Assembly: GCA_035325995.1 (NCBI GenBank)
Contig: DAOKYU010000001.1
Coordinates: 572,397 to 636,396 of the forward strand
Origin: Thermodesulfobacteriota bacterium
GTDB lineage: Bacteria > Desulfobacterota_D > UBA1144 > Nemesobacterales > UBA2774
DNA: 64,000 nucleotides
Reading direction: 5' to 3'
The translations under genes were made by a program, and so were the position numbers. Of this stretch, positions 17,401 to 25,172 are shown piece by piece. The notes below the pieces were generated by a model that was not told the DNA's origin, made no database searches, and saw only the letters and a program-made list of their open reading frames with translations. How positions within the stretch are numbered: the first letter of the stretch is position 1; every line of letters begins with the position of its first letter.

Positions 17401-18172
17401 TCTGCTCGGCCCCGAGGGCGCAGTTGATGCCGACGCTGAGCGGCCTTGCGTGGCGGACGGAATTCCAGAACGCCTCTATCGTCTGCCCGGAGAGAGTCCT
17501 TCCCGAGGCGTCCGTTATCGTGACCGACAGCATGAGGGGGATGTCGTTTTTGAAATCTTCCCTGTACTTGAAGACGGCGTATATGGCGGCCTTGAGATTG
17601 AGCGTGTCGAATGTCGTCTCGGCGAGTATGACGTCGGCCCCTCCCTCCACGAGCGCCGCCGTCTGCTCGTAGTACGCTTCCGCGAGCTCATCGAACGTGA
17701 CCCCCCTCGCCGAGGGGTCGTTGACATTGGGCGATATCGAGGCCGTCCTCGTCGTCGGCCCGAGCGCCCCCGCGACGAAGCACTTCCTCTCGGGATGCCC
17801 GGCCATGAAATCGTCCGCCGCCTTACGGGCCACCCCGGCCGCGGCGCGGTTCAGATCGGGCACTATGCTTTCGAGGTTATAGTCCGCCTGCGATATGCGG
17901 TTGGCGTTGAAGGTGTTCGTCTCGATGAGGTCCGCGCCCGCTTCGAGGTATTTCGTATGTATTTCGGTTATGACGTCGGGCCGCGTAAAGCAGAGGAGGT
18001 CGTTATTCCCCTTGAGGTCCACCGGGTGGTCTTTAAACCTTTCCCCCCTGAAGTCCTCCTCCGTAAGGCCGTAGCGTTGTATCATCGTCCCCATGGCGCC
18101 GTCGAGGAATAGAATCCTTTCCCCGAGCAGCCCCCGGAGCTGCCGCGCCGAATCTTTCTCAGTCTTTGTCAT
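14474..18172 (-). CDS. metH: Cobalamin-dependent methionine synthase
   Basis: A full-length 1232-residue MetH that transfers methyl from methyltetrahydrofolate to homocysteine through cobalamin. Modules in order: homocysteine-binding domain (1 to about 330; zinc ligands in GINC near 251 and GGCCG near 316), pterin-binding domain (about 350-620, VGERTNVTGS), cap and B12-binding domain (about 660-900, GDVHDIGKNIV with the lower-ligand His near 760), and the AdoMet activation domain (about 920-1232, RPAPGYPACPDH). All modules are present, unlike split or core-only MetH forms. The 61 bases upstream leave no room for a cobalamin riboswitch. Presence implies use of cobalamin, made or imported. Confidence 0.97.
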   Translation of the reverse strand: MTKTEKDSARQLRGLLGERILFLDGAMGTMIQRYGLTEEDFRGERFKDHPVDLKGNNDLLCFTRPDVITEIHTKYLEAGADLIETNTFNANRISQADYNLESIVPDLNRAAAGVARKAADDFMAGHPERKCFVAGALGPTTRTASISPNVNDPSARGVTFDELAEAYYEQTAALVEGGADVILAETTFDTLNLKAAIYAVFKYREDFKNDIPLMLSVTITDASGRTLSGQTIEAFWNSVRHARPLSVGINCALGAEQMRPYIEELSRIADCYVSCYPNAGLPNPLSDTGYDQTPGDTATYLEDFAESGFINVVGGCCGTTPDHIKAIVERVKDYPPRAIPEIPPATRLSGLEALNIGEDAPFVMVGERTNVTGSPRFAGLIKEDDFEGALSVAKQQVENGANVIDVNFDEALLDGEACMTRFLNLIATEPDIARVPVMIDSSKFTVIEAGLKCIQGKGIVNSISLKEGEEKFLANAREIMRYGAAAVVMAFDEKGQAATKEDKIRICQRAYKLLTEKAGMDPSDIIFDPNVLTVATGIEEHNNYALDFIEAVREIKKVCPGAKTSGGLSNVSFSFRGNNVVREAMHAAFLYHAIKAGLDMAIVNAGMLEVYEEIDKELLEKVEDVLFNRKPDATEILVDYAEKVKDSGKTRDRETEEWREGTVEERLSHSLVKGIVDYIDADTEEALNKYRKPLDVIEGPLMDGMKIVGQLFGEGKMFLPQVVKSARVMKKAVAFLQPYMELEKANASGGAARGKFVIATVKGDVHDIGKNIVSVVLGCNNYEVIDLGVMVSCDNILKTAREVNANIIGLSGLITPSLDEMVYNASEMERQGFKTPLLIGGATTSKAHTAIKIAPHYSGVVSHVQDASLVVNVCNSLLNPDKYEEFAEETRRKHEELRERHSKSKSAAEFIPIEKAREKRFTDDWKTARIDVPEKLGVEVMKNIKIEDVVPYIDWSPLFWVWGLKGVFPAILDHKKYGAQARSLYDDAERLLGQIASEKRFGPRAVQGFWPASSVGDDVEVYADESREEVVETFHFLRQQRSKGENEIYYSLADFVAPKDSGRADYMGGFAVTAGKEVETFADTFRKAGDDYSAIMVQALGDRVAEALAEMMHKRARDAWGYGKEEDLTYEDLVKEKYRGIRPAPGYPACPDHTEKAALWKMLRVKENIGVEITENFAIYPPSSVAGFYFGHPQSRYMHIGDIDRDQAEDYAKRKGIPLPEVEKWLRPNLGY

Positions 18173-18233
18173 AGTGAGTTTAGTATACCAAAGTGATTTT
18201 ATTTCAATAATTTACAAGGGTATGTGCACGGAA

Positions 18234-19061
18234 TCACTTCCAGCCGTCCCTCTGCCTCCGGAGCTCGCCGAAGGCCGCAAACGGCGAGCCCCCTTTAAAT
18301 TCGGGGTTTTTCTTCTCTAACCCTTTCATTACATCGGGGCTGGAGAATCTCAGGAAGGGGTTATATTTCTTCTCCTCGCCAATGGTCGAGGGCTCGGGGT
18401 CCTTGCCCTTTTTCGCCAGTTTCGTAACGTCTCCGAGCTTCTTCTTCGCGTCCTTGTTTTTGGGATCGACGTCGGCGGCGAACCTCAGGTTCGCCTCGGC
18501 GTAATCGTGCCCCGGCCAGACGCGCGTATCGTCGGGGAGCGTCATTATCTTCGTCTCTATAGTGTTAAAGAGGTCCTCGGCGACGCCGCCGTGTTTCAGA
18601 TTCCCTACTCCGGCCAGGAAGAGTGTGTCGCCGGTGAACGCCTCGCCGTCCATGAGAAGAAGTATGTGCTCCGGGGTGTGTCCCGGGGCGTAAACCACTT
18701 TAATCTCCTGCTCGCCGAATTTAACCGCCTCGCCGTCCTCGACCGTGGCGCTCCTCGGCGAGACGAGGCCAAACCCGAGCGGATGTACGAGTATCTTCCC
18801 CAGGGTAACTTTGATGACAGGATCGTTCCCGAGTATGTGATCCGGGTGGCAGTGCGTATCTATCACGTACTTGACGCTGAGCCCGCGGTCTCTTATGTAA
18901 TTGAGAACCGGCACCGGGTCGTTCGGGTCTATGACTATGCAGTCGGACGTTTTCGTGCACCATACGACGTAGCTGTAGTTGTTGTCGCTATGCTCCGATT
19001 TAATCCTTCCAATCCCGTATCCTTCTCCGCTGAATGTCTCCACTTTTTCCTTTACCTCCAT
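18234..19061 (-). CDS. Metallo-beta-lactamase fold hydrolase, glyoxalase II / persulfide dioxygenase-like
   Basis: A 275-residue MBL-fold protein. Metal ligands are visible: THCHPDH (near residues 69-75), PGHTPEH, TGDTLF and WPGHDY. The last, with the following AEANLRFA stretch, resembles the C-terminal region of glyoxalase II and ETHE1-type persulfide dioxygenases. The tail (about 200-275, rich in Lys, with KYNPFLRF) resembles the glutathione-site end of glyoxalase II but is divergent. Substrate remains open between hydroxyacyl-glutathione and persulfide. It is 61 bases upstream of metH on the same strand and may share its transcript. Confidence 0.78.
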   Translation of the reverse strand: MEVKEKVETFSGEGYGIGRIKSEHSDNNYSYVVWCTKTSDCIVIDPNDPVPVLNYIRDRGLSVKYVIDTHCHPDHILGNDPVIKVTLGKILVHPLGFGLVSPRSATVEDGEAVKFGEQEIKVVYAPGHTPEHILLLMDGEAFTGDTLFLAGVGNLKHGGVAEDLFNTIETKIMTLPDDTRVWPGHDYAEANLRFAADVDPKNKDAKKKLGDVTKLAKKGKDPEPSTIGEEKKYNPFLRFSSPDVMKGLEKKNPEFKGGSPFAAFGELRRQRDGWK

Positions 19062-19143
19062 GTGCCGGGGCGCCCGGCCGGTTTATTGAGAACTGTTAAT
19101 TATGCCACAAAACCGGCAAAATTTTCCCGTTTGGGTAAAATAT

Positions 19144-19644
19144 ATGCCTATGACGGAATCGGGTCAGGATATCGAGAATCTGAACGGCCCCGGAAGGAGC
19201 GTCCTTCCCGGGCGCCTGCTCTTCGCCGCGGCCGTAATTTCCTTCTTTTCGCTGGCCGTTATATCCGCCGGCTGCAACAAGAAACCCGAATACATTCCCG
19301 GAAGCAGCGTCCAGGGCTACAGGGCCCCTATATACAGGATACTTTTTTCCCCCCTGGCGTACGACGGACGGCTTGTCGCCGTCGAGGGCATCGTGAACAG
19401 GCTCGAAATCGACACCGAGCACCCGGAAGGGCCCACGACCTTTTTCAGGCTTATAGACCTCAAGGGTAATTACATAAACGTCGAAATGCCCGGGACGTGG
19501 GATCTCGAAGACGACGACTATATAGTCGTCGGCGGTATCTACAGGAAAAACGGGAGCTACGTAGAAGCCGAGCAGTACGAAAGAATCGTCCTGGAACAGG
19601 ACAAAAAAGACGAGGAAATAAAAAAACGGGATAACTGGCCTTAA
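19144..19644 (+). CDS. Lipoprotein with OB-fold-like domain
   Basis: A roughly 166-residue protein with an N-terminal segment of about 26 polar residues, a hydrophobic stretch (LLFAAAVISFFSLAVI) and a good lipobox ISAGC. The mature part (about 100 residues) has alternating strands, DGRLVAVEGIVNRLE, TTFFRLIDLKGNYINVEMP and DYIVVGGIYRK, the layout of a small OB fold such as the tRNA_anti-like or NirD-type domains; function unknown. Three in-frame starts exist (19102, 19144, 19150); 19144 is chosen since GGGT lies eight bases upstream. It is divergent from the MBL gene. Confidence 0.65.
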   Translation: MPMTESGQDIENLNGPGRSVLPGRLLFAAAVISFFSLAVISAGCNKKPEYIPGSSVQGYRAPIYRILFSPLAYDGRLVAVEGIVNRLEIDTEHPEGPTTFFRLIDLKGNYINVEMPGTWDLEDDDYIVVGGIYRKNGSYVEAEQYERIVLEQDKKDEEIKKRDNWP

Positions 19645-19667
19645 AGTTTCCTTCCCGGCGGGGCGCT

Positions 19668-19696
19668 TTGACAACCTGACGGTGAATGGGTAACTT
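19668..19696 (+). promoter_or_regulatory. Probable promoter of thrC
   Basis: Perfect TTGACA (19668-19673), 17 bases, then TAACTT (19691-19696), about 32 bases before the thrC start. A second TATAAT overlaps the start codon at 19725-19730 and is probably fortuitous. Confidence 0.5.
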
Positions 19697-19728
19697 CTTT
19701 ATTTTATTCAATATATGCGGGGTATATA

Positions 19729-21018
19729 ATGAGTTTTGTCAAGGGACTAAAGTGTAAGGAATGCGGGGAAGAATACCCCAAGGAGCCGCTTCACGTCTGT
19801 GAGACGTGCTTCGGTCCCCTCGAAGCGGCCTACAACTACGACGAGATAAAAAAGGTTCTCACTCGTGACGTGATCGAAAAGCGTGACAGGAATATATGGA
19901 GGTACAGGGAGCTACTGCCCGTCGACGCCGACCCGGCCGTAGGGAGGAGCGTCGGGTACACGCCCCTCATAAAGGCGGACAACCTCGCCCGCGTCCTCGG
20001 CGTAAAAGAGATATACGTCAAGAACGACGGGGTCTGCTACCCCACTCTTTCCTTTAAGGACAGGGTCGTTTCCGTCGCGCTCTCGAAGGCCAAGGAGTTC
20101 GGGTTCGAAACGGCGGCGTGCGCCTCCACGGGGAACCTCGCCAACGCAGTCGCGGCGCTTTCCATAGAGGGCGGCCTCGAGAGCTTCATATTCATTCCCT
20201 ATAACCTCGAGCAGGCGAAGATAATCGGAACCACCGTCTACGGGGCGAACCTCGTAGGGGTAAAGGGGGCGTACGACGACGTCAACAGGCTCTGCAGCGA
20301 GGTCGCAGGGAAGTACGGCTGGGGATTCGTCAACATCAACCTCCGCCCGTATTACTCCGAGGGCTCGAAGTCGCTCGCGTTCGAGATGATGGAGCAGCTC
20401 GGCTGGCAGGCGCCCGGGCACGTCGTCGTGCCCATGGCCAGCGGCTCGCTCCTGACGAAGGTCTGGAAGGCCATAAAGGAGTTCGAGCTCCTGGGGATAA
20501 TCCCCGAAAACGGCACGAAGATCTACGGCGCACAGGCGACGGGATGCTCGCCGATCACGACCGCGCTCAAGAACGAGTGGGAGATATTCAAGCCCGTTAA
20601 GCCCGACACGATAGCCAAGTCCCTCGCGATAGGGACGCCTGCCGACGGGTTTTACGCGATGAGCGTGATGAAAGAGAGCGGGGGCTGGGGCGAAGACGCC
20701 TCGGACGCCGAGATAATAGCCGGCATAAAGCTCCTCGCCGAGACGGAAGGCATCTTTACGGAAACGGCCGGCGGCGTTACGATGGCCGTGACGAGGAAGC
20801 TCGTCGAGCAGGGGGTCCTGCCCAAAAACGAAACCATAGTAATGTGCATCACAGGTAACGGGCTCAAGACGCAGGAAGCCATAGCCGACAGCGTTTCACG
20901 CCCCTACATAATCGAGGCTCAGCTCGAGGAATTCGAGGAGCTGTATTCGAAAATAAAGAACCAGGAAGAAAAAGGAGGTACGCAAGATGCCCTCAGTTCG
21001 CATACCAACCCCGCTTAG
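19729..21018 (+). CDS. thrC: Threonine synthase
   Basis: A 429-residue PLP enzyme that converts O-phosphohomoserine to threonine. An N-terminal zinc-ribbon-like segment (CKECGEEYP, then CETCFGP) is typical of one bacterial/archaeal ThrC class. The PLP lysine is in LSFKDRVVSVAL (near residue 107), followed by ACASTGNLANAVAAL. Near the end VMCITGNGLKT matches the phosphate-binding or PLP pyridine-N region. The last 32 bases overlap the next gene, and an AAGGAGG ribosome site for that gene lies inside thrC at 20972-20978. Confidence 0.93.
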   Translation: MSFVKGLKCKECGEEYPKEPLHVCETCFGPLEAAYNYDEIKKVLTRDVIEKRDRNIWRYRELLPVDADPAVGRSVGYTPLIKADNLARVLGVKEIYVKNDGVCYPTLSFKDRVVSVALSKAKEFGFETAACASTGNLANAVAALSIEGGLESFIFIPYNLEQAKIIGTTVYGANLVGVKGAYDDVNRLCSEVAGKYGWGFVNINLRPYYSEGSKSLAFEMMEQLGWQAPGHVVVPMASGSLLTKVWKAIKEFELLGIIPENGTKIYGAQATGCSPITTALKNEWEIFKPVKPDTIAKSLAIGTPADGFYAMSVMKESGGWGEDASDAEIIAGIKLLAETEGIFTETAGGVTMAVTRKLVEQGVLPKNETIVMCITGNGLKTQEAIADSVSRPYIIEAQLEEFEELYSKIKNQEEKGGTQDALSSHTNPA

Positions 21019-21265
21019 GAAGCTCACCGCCGACAAGGACGAGGTTTCCATAAGCGCCGCAAACGTGAATGAGCTGATCGAGACCCTGGAGTCGCAGTTC
21101 CCCGGAATAAAGAACAGGCTCTGCGACGAGTCCGGAAACCTCAGGAGGTTCATCAACCTCTACGTCAACAACGAAGACATCAGGTTTCTAAACGGCAAGG
21201 AAACTTCTCTCAAGGAAGAAGACGTCGTGTCCATTATCCCCGCGATAGCGGGCGGCCGCGCGTAA
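20987..21265 (+). CDS. ThiS/MoaD-family ubiquitin-like sulfur carrier protein
   Basis: A 92-residue beta-grasp protein: VRIPTPLRKLT, VNELIETLESQFPGI, FINLYVNNEDIRFL and the ending VSIIPAIAGGRA. This is the MoaD/ThiS/CysO pattern, where a C-terminal Gly-Gly is activated as thiocarboxylate. Here Arg-Ala follow Gly89-Gly90, so the diglycine is not terminal; related carriers with residues after GG are known to be trimmed by a JAMM metalloprotease before use. No moaA/moaE, thiF, cysM or protease gene is adjacent. Overlap with thrC and a strong internal ribosome site point to coupled translation. A role in sulfur transfer to an amino acid is an inference. Confidence 0.85.
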   Translation: MPSVRIPTPLRKLTADKDEVSISAANVNELIETLESQFPGIKNRLCDESGNLRRFINLYVNNEDIRFLNGKETSLKEEDVVSIIPAIAGGRA

Positions 21266-21266
21266 T

Positions 21267-21290
21267 CCCTCACCGCGAGGGTTTCTCGTT
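21267..21290 (+). terminator. Weak terminator-like hairpin after the sulfur carrier gene
   Basis: CCCTC-ACCGC-GAGGG (21267-21281) followed by TTTCTCGTT, directly after the stop at 21265. The stem is only five base pairs, so function is uncertain. A CCGCCGGCCGGCGG palindrome lies further on, towards the convergent dnaJ end. Confidence 0.4.
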
Positions 21291-21357
21291 AAACGTAACC
21301 ACACCGCGGCCGGTATTTTCTACACTGCCGCCGGCCGGCGGGATTGTTGTGTTCGGA

Positions 21358-22452
21358 TTATTTGTTGATAAGCTCCTGGAGCCTGGAGATGAACCTTTTC
21401 GCCATGGGGACGTTCTCTTCCTCGCTCGCCCTCGCGAATTCTTCCAGTAACAGTTTCTGTGTCCGGCTGAGCTTTACGGGGACCTCGACGTGTATGTCGA
21501 TGTAGAGGTCGCCCGCCCCCCTGCCTTCGAGCCTCGGAACGCCCCTGCCCTTCATCCTGAAAGTCTGCCCCGACTGCGTTCCCGCCGGGATTGCCATCGT
21601 GCTCTTCCCGCCCGGAACTGGTATCTCTATCTCGTCGCCGAGGGCGGCCTGAACAAAGCTTATGGGCACCGTGCAGTGAAGGTCGTCGCCGTCGCGCCGG
21701 AAGAGCGGGTGCTCGTCGACGTGAACGTCTATGTAGAGGTCGCCGTTCGCGCCGGCCTTCCGGCCCGCATCGCCCTCGCCCCTCATCCTCAGCCGTGCGC
21801 CGTCCGAGATGCCCGCCGGCACCTTTACGGTTATGTCGTGCTCGATAATCGCGTATCCGAGGCTGCTGCATTCGATGCAGCCCCTGACGGTACGCCTTCC
21901 CGACCCCCCGCACGTGGGGCATGTGCGCCTTACGGTGAAAAGGCCCTGCGAGTACCGGAGCTCGCCACGCCCGCCGCACGACTGGCACGGGATGTCGCCC
22001 CCGGGGGCGGCGCCGCTGCCGTCGCACTCGGGGCATTCCGTCCGCCTGGGGACTTTTATCGTCTTCTCGCATCCCGTGAGCGACTCGTCGAAGGTGAGGT
22101 CTATCGAATACCTGAGGTCGTTCCCCCTCCGGGATTTCTCCCTCGCGGCGCCGCTGAAAACCTCGTTGAAGAGGTCGCCGAATATGTCGCCGAAACCGGC
22201 TTCGAAGTCGAATTCCGTGAAGAGCCCCTCGGACGATATGTGCCCGAAGCTGTCGTACCGGGCCCTCTTGTCGGGGTTACTCAAAACCTGGTAGGCCTCA
22301 TTTATGACCTTGAACCTCTCCTCGCATTCGCGGCTGCCGGGGTTTCTGTCAGGGTGCCATTCGAAGGCCAGGCGCTTATACGACCGTTTTATCTCGTCGG
22401 TCGTGGCGCTGCGCTCGACCTCGAGAATCTCGTAATAATCTATAGTGCTCAT
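21358..22452 (-). CDS. dnaJ: DnaJ-type co-chaperone
   Basis: A 364-residue type I J-protein. The J domain (1 to about 70) has HPD at residues 33-35. A short Gly/Phe region follows (FEAGFGDIFGDLF). The zinc-finger region has CPECDGSG, CQSCGGRG, CPTCGGSG and CIECSSLG; the fourth repeat keeps both Cys but loses the GxG glycine spacing. The two beta-barrel substrate domains and C-terminal helix are complete. It is the last gene of grpE-dnaK2-dnaJ (30 bases after the dnaK2 stop), so it is probably the partner of that Hsp70. Confidence 0.93.
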   Translation of the reverse strand: MSTIDYYEILEVERSATTDEIKRSYKRLAFEWHPDRNPGSRECEERFKVINEAYQVLSNPDKRARYDSFGHISSEGLFTEFDFEAGFGDIFGDLFNEVFSGAAREKSRRGNDLRYSIDLTFDESLTGCEKTIKVPRRTECPECDGSGAAPGGDIPCQSCGGRGELRYSQGLFTVRRTCPTCGGSGRRTVRGCIECSSLGYAIIEHDITVKVPAGISDGARLRMRGEGDAGRKAGANGDLYIDVHVDEHPLFRRDGDDLHCTVPISFVQAALGDEIEIPVPGGKSTMAIPAGTQSGQTFRMKGRGVPRLEGRGAGDLYIDIHVEVPVKLSRTQKLLLEEFARASEEENVPMAKRFISRLQELINK

Positions 22453-22482
22453 AAGAGTAATATAATACCCGTCTCGGGGAGG

Positions 22483-24318
22483 CTATTCGTTTTCGTTAAA
22501 GGCTTCGGAGTAGCTCTCGTGCCGGGAGTATATGACTTCGGCGAATTTATAGGATGCGTTCTTGAGGCGGTCGAGCATGTCCTTTACATAGGCGTAATCG
22601 TCGCTTTCGAGCGACTCCCTCATATCCCTTACCGATCCCTCTATATGCTCCCTGAGCTCGGGGTCGATCTTGTCGCTGTAGGAATCCAGGGTTTTCTTCA
22701 CGGAATATAAAAGCCCCTCGGCCTCGTTCTTCAAAACCGCGAGGTCGCGTTTTCTCTTGTCTGCGTCGCTGCTTTCCCTGCTCTCTTCTATGATCTTGTG
22801 TATCTCGCTGTCCGAGAGGCCGCCCGAGGTGACGACGTTTATCGCCTGCTTCTTCCCGGTCCCGAGGTCCTTCGCCGAGACGTGCAGTATGCCGTCCGCG
22901 TCCACTTCGAACGATACCTCGATCTGCGGCATGCCCCTCGGCGCGGGCGGGATGCCGATTAGGTTGAAGTTGGCGAGCGAGATGTTGTCGTCCACCATCT
23001 CCCTTTCGCCCTGGAGGACGTGTATGCCGACGAAGTCCTGGTTGTCGAAGGCGGTCGTAAATACCCGGCTCCGCTTCGTGGGGATAGTGGTGTTTCTTTC
23101 GATGATTTTGGTGAAGAGCCCGCCCTTGGTTTCGACGCCGAGCGAAAGCGGCACGACGTCCAGGAGAAGAACCTCGTCCACCTTGCCTTCGAGGACCCCG
23201 CCCTGCACCGCGGCCCCTATGGCGACTACCTCTTCTGGATTTATCCTCGTCTGCGGCTCTTTCTTGAATATCTCCCTCACCTTCCCCTGGATCCTCGGCA
23301 TTCTCGTCATGCCGCCGACGAGGACGACCTCGTCTATCTGCGAGACGTCGAGCCGCGAGTCCTCTATAGCCTGCCTGCACGGTATTTCGAGCCTGTCGAT
23401 AAGGTCCGAAACAAGCTCCTCGAATTCGGGCCTCGTGATTTTGTAGTTAAGGTGCTTCGGCCCCGCTTGGTCGACAGCGATAAACGGGAGGTTTATGACC
23501 GTTTCCTCGACGGACGACAGCTCGTGCTTGGCCTTCTCGCAGGTCTCTCTTATGCGCTGAAGGGCCATCTTGTCCTCGCGGAGGTCGATGTCGTGCTGCT
23601 TCCGGAAATCCTCTAAGACGAGCTCGACGAGCTTCTGGTCGAAATCGTCGCCGCCGAGGAACGTGTCCCCGCTCGTGGACTTCACCTCGAAGACGCCGTT
23701 CGCAATCTCGAGAATCGTTATGTCGAACGTGCCCCCGCCGAGGTCGAATACCGCTATCCTCTTGTCGCCGATCTTGTCGAACCCGTAGGCGAGCGCGGCC
23801 GCCGTGGGCTCGTTGATTATTCTCCTGACGTTAAGACCGGCTATCCTGCCGGCGTCTTTCGTCGCCTGGCGCTGGAGGTCGTTAAAGTGCGCGGGCACCG
23901 TTATTACGGCGTCCGTCACCTCGTACCCGAGGTATTCCTCGGCCACCTGCTTCATCTTCGAAAGGACTATGGAGGAGATTTCCTGCGGGCTGTAAGTGCG
24001 GGAGTTTATATTTATCCAGGCGTCGCCCGAGTCGTTGGGGACTATGCTGTAGGGGGCGAAGTCCACCGCCTTTGCCACCTCGGGCGCGTCGCAGCGCCGG
24101 CCGATGAGTCTCTTGACCCCGAATATCGTGGTAGTCGGGTTTACGACCCCCTGCCTTTTGGCGACCGCTCCCGCGAACTTCGAGTTATCTTCCGTGAACG
24201 CCACGACCGACGGCGTTACCCTGCTCCCCTCCTCGTTGGGGATTACGACCGGGCTCCCGCCCTCGATTATCGCGACGCAGGAGTTGGTCGTACCGAGGTC
24301 TATTCCTACTATAGCCAT
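22483..24318 (-). CDS. dnaK: Hsp70 chaperone, second DnaK paralogue
   Basis: A 611-residue Hsp70. The nucleotide-binding domain starts IVGIDLGTTNSCVA and holds VFDLGGGTFDIT and VLVGGMTRMPRIQ; the substrate-binding domain contains VLQGEREMVDDN. The C-terminal lid is shorter than in the other DnaK at 28940-30880 and ends SEAFNENE without the acidic DVIDAEF-like tail. The two paralogues are clearly divergent in the lid. Located between grpE and dnaJ, so it has its own exchange factor and J partner; role relative to the main DnaK is unknown. Confidence 0.93.
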   Translation of the reverse strand: MAIVGIDLGTTNSCVAIIEGGSPVVIPNEEGSRVTPSVVAFTEDNSKFAGAVAKRQGVVNPTTTIFGVKRLIGRRCDAPEVAKAVDFAPYSIVPNDSGDAWININSRTYSPQEISSIVLSKMKQVAEEYLGYEVTDAVITVPAHFNDLQRQATKDAGRIAGLNVRRIINEPTAAALAYGFDKIGDKRIAVFDLGGGTFDITILEIANGVFEVKSTSGDTFLGGDDFDQKLVELVLEDFRKQHDIDLREDKMALQRIRETCEKAKHELSSVEETVINLPFIAVDQAGPKHLNYKITRPEFEELVSDLIDRLEIPCRQAIEDSRLDVSQIDEVVLVGGMTRMPRIQGKVREIFKKEPQTRINPEEVVAIGAAVQGGVLEGKVDEVLLLDVVPLSLGVETKGGLFTKIIERNTTIPTKRSRVFTTAFDNQDFVGIHVLQGEREMVDDNISLANFNLIGIPPAPRGMPQIEVSFEVDADGILHVSAKDLGTGKKQAINVVTSGGLSDSEIHKIIEESRESSDADKRKRDLAVLKNEAEGLLYSVKKTLDSYSDKIDPELREHIEGSVRDMRESLESDDYAYVKDMLDRLKNASYKFAEVIYSRHESYSEAFNENE

Positions 24319-24339
24319 ATGATTGTGTTGCGTGCGGAC

Positions 24340-24978
24340 TTATCCTTCGTCGGTAAGGTCGAATATCCCGCTGGAATTGCCGCCGTCCCCTCCATTGTTT
24401 TTATCTGCCGGGGAGCCATTATCCCGCGGCTCCCCCCCGCCCTTCGATACGGAAACAAGCGCCGGCCGGAGAAGCCTGTCTTTCAGCGTATAACCGCGCA
24501 GCATCTCCGAAATTATGCGCCCGGATTCGACGTCCGCGGAATCGACGCGCTCTATGGCCTGGTGAACCCTCGGGTCGAACTCCAGCCCGCGCTCGGCCGG
24601 CACGGGCTCGACGCCGAATTTTTCGAGCAGGCTCAGGAACTGCTTGTGAACGAGCCTGACGCCCTCGAGGACCGCTTTCGTATCTTTCTCGGGCCCCTCG
24701 CCGTGCGAAAGCGCCCTCTCCAGATTGTCGAGCACGTTAAGAAGAGCCTTTATCAGCTCCTCGTTTCCATAAGTGATAATATCGGCCTTTTCCTTGGCCA
24801 GCCTCTTTTTATAGTTTTCGAAATCAGCCGCGAGCCTGATATATCTCTGGTAGAGCTCTTTGTAATTTTTGTCGTCCCCGACCTCGGCGCGGACATCCTC
24901 CGCCCCTTCGTTCGTCTCGTCCTCTTCGCTGATCTCGATCTGTCCTGTCTTGTCCTTCTTGTCTTCGGAATTCATCAT
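24340..24978 (-). CDS. grpE: Nucleotide exchange factor GrpE
   Basis: A 212-residue GrpE: acidic disordered N terminus (about 1-45), a long coiled-coil with LAADFENYKKRLAKEK, then VEPVPAERGLEFDPRVHQAIERV and GYTLKDRLLRPALV (parts shown), the beta domain that contacts Hsp70. A tail of about 35 residues rich in Gly and Asn follows. It is the first gene of the operon, with AGGAG five bases ahead of ATG 24978. No other grpE is in the window, so it may also serve the main DnaK. Confidence 0.94.
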   Translation of the reverse strand: MMNSEDKKDKTGQIEISEEDETNEGAEDVRAEVGDDKNYKELYQRYIRLAADFENYKKRLAKEKADIITYGNEELIKALLNVLDNLERALSHGEGPEKDTKAVLEGVRLVHKQFLSLLEKFGVEPVPAERGLEFDPRVHQAIERVDSADVESGRIISEMLRGYTLKDRLLRPALVSVSKGGGEPRDNGSPADKNNGGDGGNSSGIFDLTDEG

Positions 24979-25097
24979 TGTCTCCTGATGTTAAATCACA
25001 TGTAATGCGTAAAAATTTATGATAATTATACTCCGGTTAAGCGCGATAGTTAAGCTTTTGTATGAAATATGAGTTTATTAAGTCCAGACCTACGCAA

Positions 25098-25126
25098 AAT
25101 ATAATAATCGGCCGGGGGTTTGTCAA
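25098..25126 (-). promoter_or_regulatory. Consensus sigma70 promoter for grpE-dnaK2-dnaJ
   Basis: On the minus strand TTGACA (complement of 25121-25126), 17 bases, then TATATT (complement of 25098-25103). This gives a leader of about 110 bases. I looked for a CIRCE element and for a RpoH-type CTTGAA/CCCCAT pair and saw neither. Confidence 0.55.
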
Positions 25127-25172
25127 CGAGGCGCCGGGCAGCGCCCGTCGGGCCTTTCCGGTGACCCCGCGA

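Noticed and set aside
18173..18233. Cobalamin or SAM riboswitch ahead of metH
   Set aside because: Only 61 bases are available and no B12 or S-box sequence is visible.
19729..21265. thrC and the sulfur-carrier gene as one fused frame with a sequencing error
   Set aside because: Each has a complete end or start, and a strong ribosome site marks the second start, so overlap is natural.
24979..25172. CIRCE element or RpoH promoter ahead of grpE
   Set aside because: No TTAGCACTC-N9-GAGTGCTAA and no CTTGAA/CCCCAT pair; a plain TTGACA/TATATT promoter explains the region.
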